A DNA stretch of 64,000 nucleotides from Streptomyces sp. Ru62. GTDB lineage: Bacteria > Actinomycetota > Actinomycetes > Streptomycetales > Streptomycetaceae. The notes below the pieces were generated by a model. The model was not told where the DNA came from, searched no databases, and worked only from the letters and a program-made list of their open reading frames with translations. Positions 35,310 through 43,330 of the stretch are shown here, one piece after another. A program made the translations under genes and the position numbers. The stretch lies in assembly GCF_002920615.1 (NCBI RefSeq), contig NZ_PQSU01000037.1, positions 24,578-88,577 on the forward strand, given 5' to 3'. Position 1 is the first letter of the stretch. Every line of letters begins with the position of its first letter.

Positions 35310-35377
35310 TGTATCACCCAGACGTCGAATTTGGCTGGTTTGGGCTTATCCGTCAGAGTCCGCACATCCGCCTTGAG

Positions 35378-36797
35378 CTATTTCGATGCGGCGAGCGCCG
35401 TTTGGGCTGAGCCGCCGCCACGGCTGAGGTGTACACCGAACGCGGATGTCGCCACGCCCAGTACGGCCGCTACGCACCAGACGACCCGGAAGTCGTGGAG
35501 GGAGGCGGCGCCGACGTGAGAGCCGACCACAGCGACGAGGACCGCGACGCCGACCGAGGTGGAGATCTGACGGACGGAGTTGACCAGCGCCGACCCGGTC
35601 GCCGCACGGTGCCCCGGAACGGCGTGCACACTGGCGGCCACCAGCGTGCCCAGGGCCAGACCGACGCCCGCACCGGTCAGCAACTGGCTGGGCAGCATCC
35701 CCCGCCAATAGTCCGGCGTGACGGACGCGAAGCACGCGAACCACACCATGCCGCCGGCGAACAGCAAACCGCCCGCGGCGACCAGCGGACCGTGTCCGAA
35801 GCGTTGCGCGGCGCGGACGGTCAGAAGGGTGACGATCGGTACGAGGGCGGGACCGGGGACCAGGGCGAGACCCGTGCGCAGTGCACTCCAGTGCCAGAGT
35901 TCCTGGCACCACAGCACGTTGGACAGCAGCATGATCGCGAAGGCGACGCCGAACACGAAGCTGCCCGCGTTCGCCGTTCCGAAGCGCGGCAGCCGCAGCA
36001 GGTCCAGTTCGAACAGCGGCCGGGGGTGTCGCAGGAACCTGAGGACGAACGCGACGCCGCCGATCACGGCAACGGCCAGGAGCAGTGCGGTCCCGCCGCT
36101 CGTCCAGCCCCAGTCGGGTGCCTGCACCCGCGGCGGACAGCGCCGTGACCGACGAGATGAGCAGCAGGGCGCCGAGGAGGTCGGGCAGCGGCCCCGTCTC
36201 CCGGGCGGCCGGCTTCGGCAGGACCGATCGGCCGGCGACGAGCGCCGTGATCCCGATGGGCAGGTTGATGGCGAAGACCCACCTCCAGTCCACCGCGGTC
36301 AGGAGGCCGCCGGCGACGGGCCCGGCGGCCGCGGCGAGTCCGCCGACCGCGGCCCAGCTCCGGGTGGCCTGGGTACGACGCTCGGTCGGCACCGTCGCCA
36401 GCAGCAGAGCCAGGGATGTCGGGATCTGGGCGGCCGCCCCGACGGCTTGCACGATCCGGGCCACGACGAGGGTTCCCAGGTTCGGGGCGAGGGCACAGCC
36501 CAGCGACGCGAGGGTGAAGACGGCGATCCCGATGAGGAAGACCGGCCGCTGGCCTATGCGGTCACCGGCGCGCCCGGCCACCACCAGCAGCGCGGCGAAG
36601 GTGATCGCGTAGGCATTCAGGACCCAGGACAGCGAACCGAGGCTCGCGCCCCCGCCGCCCCCACCGGAGAAGGTCTCTCCCATCGCCGGAAGTGCGACGT
36701 TGACGATCAACAGACCGAGGTTAGTCATGAACACGGCCACCAGAACGACCGCGGCAGCCGTCCGAGGGTGCTTTGAAAATCCAAGCATTGCAGCCAT
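35378..36797 (-). pseudogene. MFS exporter (14-TM EmrB/QacA type), frameshifted
   Basis: Two overlapping frames together make one DHA2-type exporter. Frame one from the ATG at 36797: VFMTNLGLLIVNVALPAMGE, AGRAGDRIGQRPVFLIGIAV, LLTAVDWRWVFAINLPIGIT. Near 36125 the frame breaks; the second frame continues VQAPDWGWTSGGTALLLAVA, then LPRFGTANAGSFVFGVAFAI and SALVNSVRQISTSVGVAVLV to the stop at 35378. Adding one G in GCGGGTGCAGG would rejoin them to about 473 residues. It may be a real inactivating mutation or a sequence error. It is divergent from the HxlR gene, with an operator between them. Confidence 0.8.
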
Positions 36798-36818
36798 GGC
36801 GCAAGCGAAGCACAGGCC

Positions 36819-36835
36819 GGTTTGGAAATCAAACC
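36819..36835. promoter_or_regulatory. HxlR operator in the MFS/HxlR divergent promoter
   Basis: GGTTTG (36819-36824), a 5-bp spacer and CAAACC (36830-36835) form a perfect dyad between the divergent MFS (start 36797) and HxlR (start 36857) genes, 22 bp from each start. Its position predicts repression of the exporter by the HxlR protein. Confidence 0.7.
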
Positions 36836-36856
36836 ACTTCGGGGGACACTGGGGTG

Positions 36857-37369
36857 GTGACCACGCGCATAGATCCCCAGGACATGACCGGACGCCCCTG
36901 CTCACTCGCCGCCGCCCTGCAGGTCATCGGTGACCGATGGGCTCTGCCGGCGATCCGCGAGGTCATGCTCGGCAACCACCGGTTCCGGCAGATCGCCAGG
37001 AACACCGGGGCCCCCACGGACCGGCTGGCGGCGCGCCTGAAGGCGCTGGTGGAGAGCGGCATCCTCGAACGGCGCCCGCTTCCGGACGACACACGCCACA
37101 ACGGCTACTACCTAACACAGGCCGGGCGCGATCTGGGAAACATCACCCGCGAGCTCATCGGCTGGGGCGACCGCTGGGCCGTCACCACGCCGCCCAGCCG
37201 GCTCCTCCACCGCGACCACGAACTTGTCACCCACACGGTCTGCGAGACATGTGGTGAACAGGTAAGGGGCGAGGACATCCACCGGGAGGAGCTCACGCCC
37301 GGCTGGGAGCAGTCCGGCCCGGTGCAGTCCGCGACGGTGAGCACGCCTCGTCAAGCCAGTCGGAGCTGA
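36857..37369 (+). CDS. HxlR-family transcriptional regulator
   Basis: A 170-residue winged-helix regulator. The GTG at 36857 (or 36854) places the HxlR core correctly: MTGRPCSLAAALQVIGDRWA, LPAIREVMLGNHRFRQIARN, TDRLAARLKALVESGILERR and the wing RPLPDDTRHNGYYLTQAGRD. The initial Cys of the core (RPCSLA) is the residue that senses electrophiles in many members. The C-terminal tail has a Cys-pair (VCETCGEQVRGED) like the HxlR at 27393. It probably represses the divergent exporter, whose gene is now frameshifted. Confidence 0.9.
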   Translation: MTTRIDPQDMTGRPCSLAAALQVIGDRWALPAIREVMLGNHRFRQIARNTGAPTDRLAARLKALVESGILERRPLPDDTRHNGYYLTQAGRDLGNITRELIGWGDRWAVTTPPSRLLHRDHELVTHTVCETCGEQVRGEDIHREELTPGWEQSGPVQSATVSTPRQASRS

Positions 37370-37921
37370 GCGCGCTTCGGCCATCGGCGCGGCGCAGCCT
37401 CGAAAAGCCCGCGCCTCGACCTACCACGCCTGACAACAGCTGCGTGCCGGCGGTCATCCGGTTATGGCCCCTCGGCCTGTTCACCGAGCTTTCACGAGCA
37501 ATCGGCCTCGCCCGGAAATCCTGAGCTGACACTGGCCGAACTGCACCTGCGGGACTGTTTTCGTCGCTGCCTCCCGCCCGGTGGCCCGGTCGCTCGACCA
37601 GCTCGGCGACTGGTGGCCTCCGCTGATCAGCACAGGGCGATCCTCCAGGTCCTGGAAACGGGCCGCGAGCGCCCGACCACCGGGAAGCGCCAGCTTGAGC
37701 CGGGCGATGCCGCTCACCGGTGCTCCGCTCCACAAGCGGCGCAGGCTCCTCCTCCCCGGTGAGGAGGAGGTCCGCGCCCCGCTGGCGCAGTGCGTGAACC
37801 ACCAGGCGCAGCGACTCCTTCCTTCCTTCGCGAGGACGTTCGACGATCGCAACCACACTGTTGACGCTTCCGGTGCGGGATGGGTCGGAGAGGGCGGGTG
37901 GTCCGGGGTTAATGTGGCGGG
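37370..37921. other. Intergenic region, possible decayed coding sequence
   Basis: Open frames exist on both strands and GC bias suggests former coding sequence on the minus strand (for example SVVAIVERPREGRKESLRLV near 37810-37860), but frames shift and no start, ribosome binding site or known domain is found. No intact gene can be supported. Confidence 0.45.
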
Positions 37922-38830
37922 GTGGATGTGCTGCATTTGCGGTATTTCGTTGCGGTTGCCGAGGAGCTGAATTTCTCGGCGGCGGCCCGGCGGCTGCACA
38001 TGGCAACCCCGCCCCTGAGTCAGCGGATCCGGTCTCTGGAGCGGGAACTTGATTGCCGGCTGTTCGAGCGTGACACCCACCGCGTCACGCTCACGCCCGC
38101 GGGGGAGGCGTTGTTGCCGCTCGCGCGGGAGGTGCTGGAGCAGATGAATGCCATTCCGTTCCGGGTGCGGGAGGCGACCCAGCCGGGGCGCAGCACCATG
38201 TTCGTGGGTATTCCCACCGGGATGCATCCGAAGCTGCGGAACCTTGTCAACGCGCTCGCCGATCGTGTCCAGCAGTGGTGCGAGCTGCTGCGCTGGCCGG
38301 GCACGTCCAAGGCTCTGGTCGCCGGGGTGAGGGAGAACACGCTTGCGCTCGCACTGGCCCGGCTGCCGGTGAGCGATGCGTCACTGGATGTGCTGCCGGT
38401 CATGTCGGAACGGCTCGGAGCGGTGGTGCCGGCCGACCGGTTCGTCGGGCGGAATTCTGTGGCGCTGGAAGACCTCAGCGATCTGTGTTTCGTCGTTGCG
38501 CCCAACGAAATCAGATCCACCTATTTTGACCAGCTCGACCGAGAAATGTTCGAGCGGGGAATCAGGAAACGCACCAAACTGACGGAAGCCGGATATGGTG
38601 GAATCGCTGAAATGGTCTCCACCGGGATGGCTTTCTATTTCGCCATGCTCGACCCGGAAAGCCCCATGCACGGGTATAGGCTGGAGAATACGAAGGTGGT
38701 GTCGTTCACTGATTTCGAGCCACGGCTGGAGACCGCTCTGGTCTGGCGCCGCGACCGCGCCTCGGGCGGCGATCTAGACGAACTCGTGCACGTAGCTCGT
38801 GAGGTCTTCGCCGAGCCGATCAACCTCTGA
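37922..38830 (+). CDS. LysR-family transcriptional regulator
   Basis: A 302-residue LTTR. It opens VDVLHLRYFVAVAEELNFSA, then AARRLHMATPPLSQRIRSLE and RELDCRLFERDTHRVTLTPA, a textbook LysR winged HTH. The effector domain covers about residues 90-300. The GTG at 37922 follows TTAATGT with almost no leader, so leaderless translation is possible. It is followed, on the same strand after 346 bp, by the acyl-CoA operon at 39177-44560, of which it is the likely regulator. The 3' half has somewhat lower GC than the 5' half. Confidence 0.92.
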   Translation: MDVLHLRYFVAVAEELNFSAAARRLHMATPPLSQRIRSLERELDCRLFERDTHRVTLTPAGEALLPLAREVLEQMNAIPFRVREATQPGRSTMFVGIPTGMHPKLRNLVNALADRVQQWCELLRWPGTSKALVAGVRENTLALALARLPVSDASLDVLPVMSERLGAVVPADRFVGRNSVALEDLSDLCFVVAPNEIRSTYFDQLDREMFERGIRKRTKLTEAGYGGIAEMVSTGMAFYFAMLDPESPMHGYRLENTKVVSFTDFEPRLETALVWRRDRASGGDLDELVHVAREVFAEPINL

Positions 38831-39176
38831 CACCCGCAGTCGTCGGGCACGTGCAGGTAGAGGACAGGATCCCCGCACGTGAGGCTCTCGGAGAGTCGCT
38901 GTTGTCCACGATGTCCGTGGTGGGCGGCACTGCATCTCGGCTCGCCCTAAGGCCGACACTGTCCCGCTTCCCCTGTGATGCCCCGCACCCGACGGCACGC
39001 CAGAAATCCGGGAGGGTAACACCGATGTACGGCCGCTTCCTCTCGCCGGTCGCCCCCGGTATCGGCGTGACTGGCCCGGTAACACCGGCATGAGCGAGGC
39101 GATAATTCCGTCACCGGGTATTTCGCCGCTAGCGTTCCTTGTCATAGCCAGTTGAGGCAGCGAAAGGAATGCGACC
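38831..39176. other. Promoter region of the acyl-CoA operon
   Basis: No gene is seen. GGTAACACCG occurs twice (about 39016 and 39079), and a related CCGTCACCGG lies near 39110, possible LysR-type binding sites. AAAGGA at 39162-39167 is the ribosome binding site of the first operon gene. Confidence 0.45.
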
Positions 39177-39617
39177 ATGACACAGACGCATATAGCAGGG
39201 CCGCTTGAAAGCGTGCGGGCCATCGATCTATCGACGGTGGTGATAGGCCTGCGGCGTACCAGGGACGGCCTGGCCGCCGTAATTTCTTACAACCGACAGA
39301 ACTTCCGCCACTTCTTCTCTGCCACGGATCGCCCGGACCTGGCCGCGGCCCCGCGCGTCGACGGATCCGCTCTGGACTTGGACGACGTAGATGACAGGTC
39401 CGACCTGGTCGATGAGTGCGCTCACGTTCTGACCACGACCGAGTGGGCCGAGGTGTGCCACCTGCTGGACCCGGTCGTGCGCCCTGCCGAGGGCCCGCTG
39501 CGGACGAACGGGATTGCGGTGCTGTGTTCCGCCACGCCCGGCTCGATCCGTCGTCTGGTCCTGGTTCCCAGACGGGACACCGCGCACGTTCTGGCCGCGC
39601 TGGCCGCCACCCGCTGA
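39177..39617 (+). CDS. Hypothetical protein, first gene of the acyl-CoA operon
   Basis: A 146-residue protein from the ATG at 39177, with AAAGGA upstream. It is soluble, acidic in the middle (SALDLDDVDDRSDLVDECAH) and alpha/beta in pattern (GPLRTNGIAVLCSATPGSIR; RLVLVPRRDTAHVLAALAAT). No known motif is recognised. It is 29 bp before the crotonase gene, so it is very probably part of the operon and may be an accessory or regulatory subunit. Confidence 0.65.
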   Translation: MTQTHIAGPLESVRAIDLSTVVIGLRRTRDGLAAVISYNRQNFRHFFSATDRPDLAAAPRVDGSALDLDDVDDRSDLVDECAHVLTTTEWAEVCHLLDPVVRPAEGPLRTNGIAVLCSATPGSIRRLVLVPRRDTAHVLAALAATR

Positions 39618-39646
39618 ATACGCCCGAGAACCCGTAGGGAAATGCG

Positions 39647-40414
39647 ATGAGCACTGATGACGTACGCGTGCAGCGGCTGGGGTCGACGCTGCTGATCACG
39701 ATCGACCGCCCCAAGGCCCGCAACGCGGTCAACACCGCGGTCGCCGCCGGCCTGGCCGCCGCGCTGGATGAACTGGAGACCGAGTCCGAGCTGCGGGCCG
39801 GTGTCCTGACCGGCGCGGGCGGCACCTTCAGCGCCGGCATGGATCTCAAGGCCGCCCTGAACGGCGAGCCGCCGGCCATCCCGGGCCGCGGATTCGGCGG
39901 CCTGACCGAGGCCGAACGGACCAAGCCGCTGATCGCCGCTGTGGAGGGCTTTGCCCTGGGCGGCGGATTCGAACTCGCCCTGGCCTGTGACCTGCTGGTC
40001 GCCGCCGACAACGCCACCCTCGGCCTACCCGAGGTCAAGCGCGGCCTGATCGCTGCCGGCGGCGGCGTGATCCGGCTGCCCAAACGCATCCCGTACCACC
40101 TGGCGATGGAGATGCTGCTCACCGGCGAGGCGGTCACGGGCACACGCGCCGGCGAGCTGGGCCTGGTCAATCGGGTCACCGCGCCCGGTGAGGCCGTGGC
40201 CATTGCCCTCCAACTCGCCGAGCAGCTCCGCCACAACGCCCCGCTCGCCCTGGCCGCGGTGAAAAGCCTCCTCCAGGCCGCCGACGGCGTCCCGGAGAGC
40301 GAGGTCTTCCCCGCGCAGGACAGGCAGATGCGCGCCTTGATGTCCTCGACCGACGCACGCGAGGGCATGACCGCCTTCGCCGAGCGCCGCGCCCCGAAGT
40401 GGACGGGTGAGTGA
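39647..40414 (+). CDS. Enoyl-CoA hydratase (crotonase)
   Basis: A 255-residue crotonase. LLITIDRPKARNAVNTAVAA is the standard N-terminus; AGGTFSAGMDLKAA and VEGFALGGGFELALACDLLV form the oxyanion hole; LGLPEVKRGLIAAGGGVIRL holds the second catalytic Glu region, and the first is in the GGGFELAL helix. The C-terminal trimerisation helix ends FAERRAPKWTGE. It hydrates trans-2-enoyl-CoA to 3-hydroxyacyl-CoA. It overlaps or abuts the decarboxylase-like gene, so the two are translationally coupled. Confidence 0.92.
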   Translation: MSTDDVRVQRLGSTLLITIDRPKARNAVNTAVAAGLAAALDELETESELRAGVLTGAGGTFSAGMDLKAALNGEPPAIPGRGFGGLTEAERTKPLIAAVEGFALGGGFELALACDLLVAADNATLGLPEVKRGLIAAGGGVIRLPKRIPYHLAMEMLLTGEAVTGTRAGELGLVNRVTAPGEAVAIALQLAEQLRHNAPLALAAVKSLLQAADGVPESEVFPAQDRQMRALMSSTDAREGMTAFAERRAPKWTGE

Positions 40415-40415
40415 C

Positions 40416-41162
40416 ATGCGGATCGAAGACGTGCGCCGCCACGCCACCACCCCGCTGACCCGCCCGGCGTTTCCTGGCTCCGCGGCCTGGTTCACCGACC
40501 GCGAGTACCTCAACATCGTCTACCGCACCGACCTGGACGCGCTACGGGCTGTCGTTCCTGAGCCGCTGCGGATCGAGGAGCCGCTGGTCCGGTTCGAGAT
40601 CATGAAGATGAACGACGTCACCGGGTTCGGCCCCTACACCGAGGGCGGCCAGGCGATCCAGGTCGGCTTCGACGGCGAGCGGGGCGAGTACCTGCACGCG
40701 ATGTACCTCGACAACTTCCCCGCGACCACGGCCGGACGCGAGGTCAGCGCCTACCCGAAGGTGCTCGGTGCACCAAGGCTGTACATCGACCAGGACGTGC
40801 TGGTGGGCACCCTCGACTACGGCACGCTGAGGGTCGCCACGGCGACCATGGGTTACAAGCACCACGGCCTCGACCACTGCGACGCCGAAGAGCAGATCAC
40901 GGTGCCGACCTTCATGCTCAAGGCCATACCCAGCTACGACGGCGCCCCGCGCGTCCTAGAGCTGGTCCGTACCGAGATCACCGACGTGGTCGTCAAGGCC
41001 GCCTACACAGGCCCGGCGAGGCTGCAGTTGTTCCAGCACGTCCTCGCCCCGCTCGCCGACCTTCCCGTCCTGGAGATCGTCTCCGCCAACCACATCCTCG
41101 CCGATCTGACTCTTGCCCCGGTCAAGCCGGTCTTCGACTACCTCAAGGGAGACGCGCGATGA
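40416..41162 (+). CDS. Acetoacetate decarboxylase-like protein
   Basis: About 248 residues from the ATG at 40416 (a GTG at 40407 adds three). Conserved ADC features: PLRIEEPLVRFEIMKMNDVT, GPYTEGGQAIQVGFDGERGE, YLHAMYLDNFPATTAGREVS and AYPKVLGAPRLYIDQDVLVG, where the Lys of YPK aligns with the Schiff-base lysine and the upstream Glu with its partner. Members decarboxylate 3-keto acids through an imine, or do aldol-type chemistry. It starts within the stop of the crotonase gene and its own stop overlaps the next start (ATGA). Confidence 0.88.
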   Translation: MRIEDVRRHATTPLTRPAFPGSAAWFTDREYLNIVYRTDLDALRAVVPEPLRIEEPLVRFEIMKMNDVTGFGPYTEGGQAIQVGFDGERGEYLHAMYLDNFPATTAGREVSAYPKVLGAPRLYIDQDVLVGTLDYGTLRVATATMGYKHHGLDHCDAEEQITVPTFMLKAIPSYDGAPRVLELVRTEITDVVVKAAYTGPARLQLFQHVLAPLADLPVLEIVSANHILADLTLAPVKPVFDYLKGDAR

Positions 41163-42109
41163 CGCACCCCGTCCATACCGCCGCCGTGATCGGCGCGGGC
41201 ACCATCGGACTGTCCTGGACGGCGCTGTTCGCCGCACACGGTCTGACCGTCCGTGTCAGCGATCCCCGCCCCGACCTGAAGGAGGCGGTTGCCGGGGCGC
41301 TGGCGGAGTTCGGCCCGCACCTGGCGGCCCAGGGCCTGCGCGCGGAGGCGCTCGCCGACCGTGTCCTCCTCGCGGCCGACATCACCGAAGCCGTCCGGGA
41401 CGCGGACATCGTCCAGGAGAACGGGCCCGAGCGCGTCGAGTTCAAGAAGGAGCTGTTCACCCACCTAGTGCGGGAGGCCCCTGGACACGCGCTCTTGCTG
41501 AGCTCCTCGTCGGCGATCCCGGCGACCGCCTTCACCACGGAACTCGAAGACGCCGGTCGTGTCCTGATCGGACACCCCTTCAACCCGCCGCACCTGCTGC
41601 CGCTCGTGGAGATCGTGCCGGGCGAACGCACCACGGCGGAAGCCGTGCAGGCGGCCGTCGACTTCTACACCGCCGTGGGCCGTGCCCCCGTCGTCGAACG
41701 CCGGGAGATCCCCGGCTTCGTGGGCAACCGTCTCCAGAACGCGCTCAGCCGGGAGGCCGTCTACCTCGTCCAGCAGGGCGTCGTCACCCCCGACGACCTG
41801 GACACCGTCGTCACTCACTCGCTCGGCATCCGCTGGGCGACGGTCGGGCCGTTCCTCGCCTCCCACCTGGGCGGCGGCCCCGGCGGCTACCGCCACATGA
41901 GCGCGCACATCGGCCAGTCCATGCGGCAGTTGGCCCTCGGACAGCCCTCGCACGATCCCCAGGACCGCGAGCGAGTCGTCCAAGCGGTGGAGAAGGCATA
42001 CGCCTCCACGCCGTACACCGACCTCGCCGAAGCCCGCGACCGCAAGCAACTCGCCGTCCTGACCGCCGTTGAAGACACCCGCCACAACCAGCACCAGAAG
42101 GAGACCTGA
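41159..42109 (+). CDS. 3-Hydroxyacyl-CoA dehydrogenase family protein
   Basis: A 316-residue, single-unit dehydrogenase. The NAD-binding motif AAVIGAGTIGLSWTALFAAH is followed by VSDPRPD (acidic, NAD-preferring). Other signatures: DIVQENGPERVEFKKELFTH, LLLSSSSAIPATAFTTELED, the HADH motif LIGHPFNPPHLLPLVEIVPG and EIPGFVGNRLQNALSREAVY. The overall form is close to L-carnitine dehydrogenase/lambda-crystallin as well as short 3-hydroxyacyl-CoA dehydrogenases. In this operon oxidation of a 3-hydroxyacyl-CoA or 3-hydroxy acid to the 3-keto form is expected. ATGA overlap with the decarboxylase-like gene. Confidence 0.9.
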   Translation: MTHPVHTAAVIGAGTIGLSWTALFAAHGLTVRVSDPRPDLKEAVAGALAEFGPHLAAQGLRAEALADRVLLAADITEAVRDADIVQENGPERVEFKKELFTHLVREAPGHALLLSSSSAIPATAFTTELEDAGRVLIGHPFNPPHLLPLVEIVPGERTTAEAVQAAVDFYTAVGRAPVVERREIPGFVGNRLQNALSREAVYLVQQGVVTPDDLDTVVTHSLGIRWATVGPFLASHLGGGPGGYRHMSAHIGQSMRQLALGQPSHDPQDRERVVQAVEKAYASTPYTDLAEARDRKQLAVLTAVEDTRHNQHQKET

Positions 42110-42110
42110 G

Positions 42111-43325
42111 ATGACCGGCAACAACACCCCCCTCGCACAGCTCGACGACCAGCTGACCGCCGACTTCTACCTGTACGAGTCGCTGCTTTCGGACGAGGAG
42201 CGCAAGATACTGCTCAAGGCCCGCAGTTTCCTGCGGGACGAGATAAAGCCCCTCGTCAACGAGGCCTGGAGCAAGGGCGAGCTGCCCCAGGAGATGATCG
42301 GGAAGTTCCGCGGCAGCGGCCTGAACGCCCTGGGCTACGAGGGCTACGGCGAGCACCAGCCGGCCATCAGCCACCTGCTCAGCGGCATGATCGCCCTGGA
42401 CATGACTCGTGTCGACGCCTCGTGCGCCACCTTCTTCGGCGTCCACAACGGACTGGGCTTCTACTCCATCTACTACGGCGGCGACCAGGAACAGCGCGAC
42501 AGGTTCCTGCCCGCCATGGCCACCATGGAGAAGATCGCCGCTTTCGCCCTGACCGAACCGCTCGGCGGCTCCGACGTCTCCGGCGGCATGCGCACCACCG
42601 CCAAGCGCGAGGGCGACACCTGGATCATCAACGGCGCCAAGAAGTGGATCGGCAACGCCACCTTCGCCGACTACACAGTGGTCTTCGCACGGGACGTCGA
42701 CGACAACAAGGTCAAGAGCTTCGTCGTCGAGAAGGGCACCCCCGGCTTCGAACCGGTGAAGATCGAGAGCAAGATCGCGCTGCGGATCGTGCAGAACGCC
42801 GAGATCACCCTGACCGACGTCCACGTCCCGGAGGCGAACCGGCTGCAGAACATGAAAGGCTTCCGGGACGTCGCGGAGATCCTGCGCAAGACGCGCAGCG
42901 GGGTCGCCTGGCAGGCCCTGGGGCTCATGATCGGCGCCTACGAACTCGCGCTCGACTACGCCGAGCAGCGCATCGCCTTCGGACGTCCGATCGCCAAGTT
43001 CCAGCTGGTACAGGACCTGCTGGTCAAGAGCCTGGGGAACATCACCGCCTCGTGGGGCATGCTGGTCCAGCTCGCCCGGCTGCAGGACCAAGGCGTCTTC
43101 CGCGACGAGCAGTCCGCACTCGCCAAGGACTTCGTCGCGACCCGCATGCGCGAGGTCGTCGCCTGGAGCCGCGAACTCTTCGGCGGCAACGGCATCCTCG
43201 TCGACTACGACATCGCCCGGTTCTTCTCCGACGCCGAAGCCCTCTACTCCTACGAGGGCACCCACCAGATGCAGACCCTCATCGTCGGCAAGTCCATCAC
43301 CGGCCACAGCGCCTTCCTGGGGTGA
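42111..43325 (+). CDS. Acyl-CoA dehydrogenase, ACX4/glutaryl-CoA DH-like
   Basis: A 404-residue FAD enzyme starting one base after the previous stop, with AAGGAGA upstream. FALTEPLGGSDVSGGMRTTA and WIINGAKKWIGNATFADYTV are the flavin-binding motifs; SKIALRIVQNAEITLTDVHV and ELFGGNGILVDYDIARFF follow. The catalytic Glu is in LYSYEGTHQMQTLIVGKSIT, a pattern shared with glutaryl-CoA dehydrogenase and the plant short-chain oxidase ACX4. It introduces the 2,3-double bond into a short acyl-CoA, and possibly also decarboxylates if the substrate is glutaryl-CoA. The N-terminus is soluble. Confidence 0.92.
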   Translation: MTGNNTPLAQLDDQLTADFYLYESLLSDEERKILLKARSFLRDEIKPLVNEAWSKGELPQEMIGKFRGSGLNALGYEGYGEHQPAISHLLSGMIALDMTRVDASCATFFGVHNGLGFYSIYYGGDQEQRDRFLPAMATMEKIAAFALTEPLGGSDVSGGMRTTAKREGDTWIINGAKKWIGNATFADYTVVFARDVDDNKVKSFVVEKGTPGFEPVKIESKIALRIVQNAEITLTDVHVPEANRLQNMKGFRDVAEILRKTRSGVAWQALGLMIGAYELALDYAEQRIAFGRPIAKFQLVQDLLVKSLGNITASWGMLVQLARLQDQGVFRDEQSALAKDFVATRMREVVAWSRELFGGNGILVDYDIARFFSDAEALYSYEGTHQMQTLIVGKSITGHSAFLG

Positions 43326-43330
43326 CGACC

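Larger units (their letters stand above)
33254..35319. mobile_element. Transposon-like unit: macro-domain gene plus ISAs1 transposase
   Basis: TGTATCACCC occurs at 33254-33263 and 35310-35319 and looks like a 10-bp target-site duplication. Between these lie 2,046 bp (33264-35309) whose outer ends are inverted copies of about 105 bp: the left starts CAGGGTGGTGTCGTTCCGAG and the right, read on the complement, starts CAGGGTGACGTCGTTCCGAC; the match continues through the end of the transposase gene (GGTGGCGGAGCCCGGCGGCGA in both). The unit carries the macro-domain gene (33464-33940) and the ISAs1-type transposase (34074-35273). The ISAs1 copy alone (34000-35309) has no flanking duplication of its own, which indicates that the whole unit moved. 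Confidence 0.8.

Noticed and set aside
37481..38006. A gene upstream of the first LysR on the minus strand
   Set aside because: Frames shift repeatedly and no start, ribosome binding site or motif is found; only decay can be suggested.
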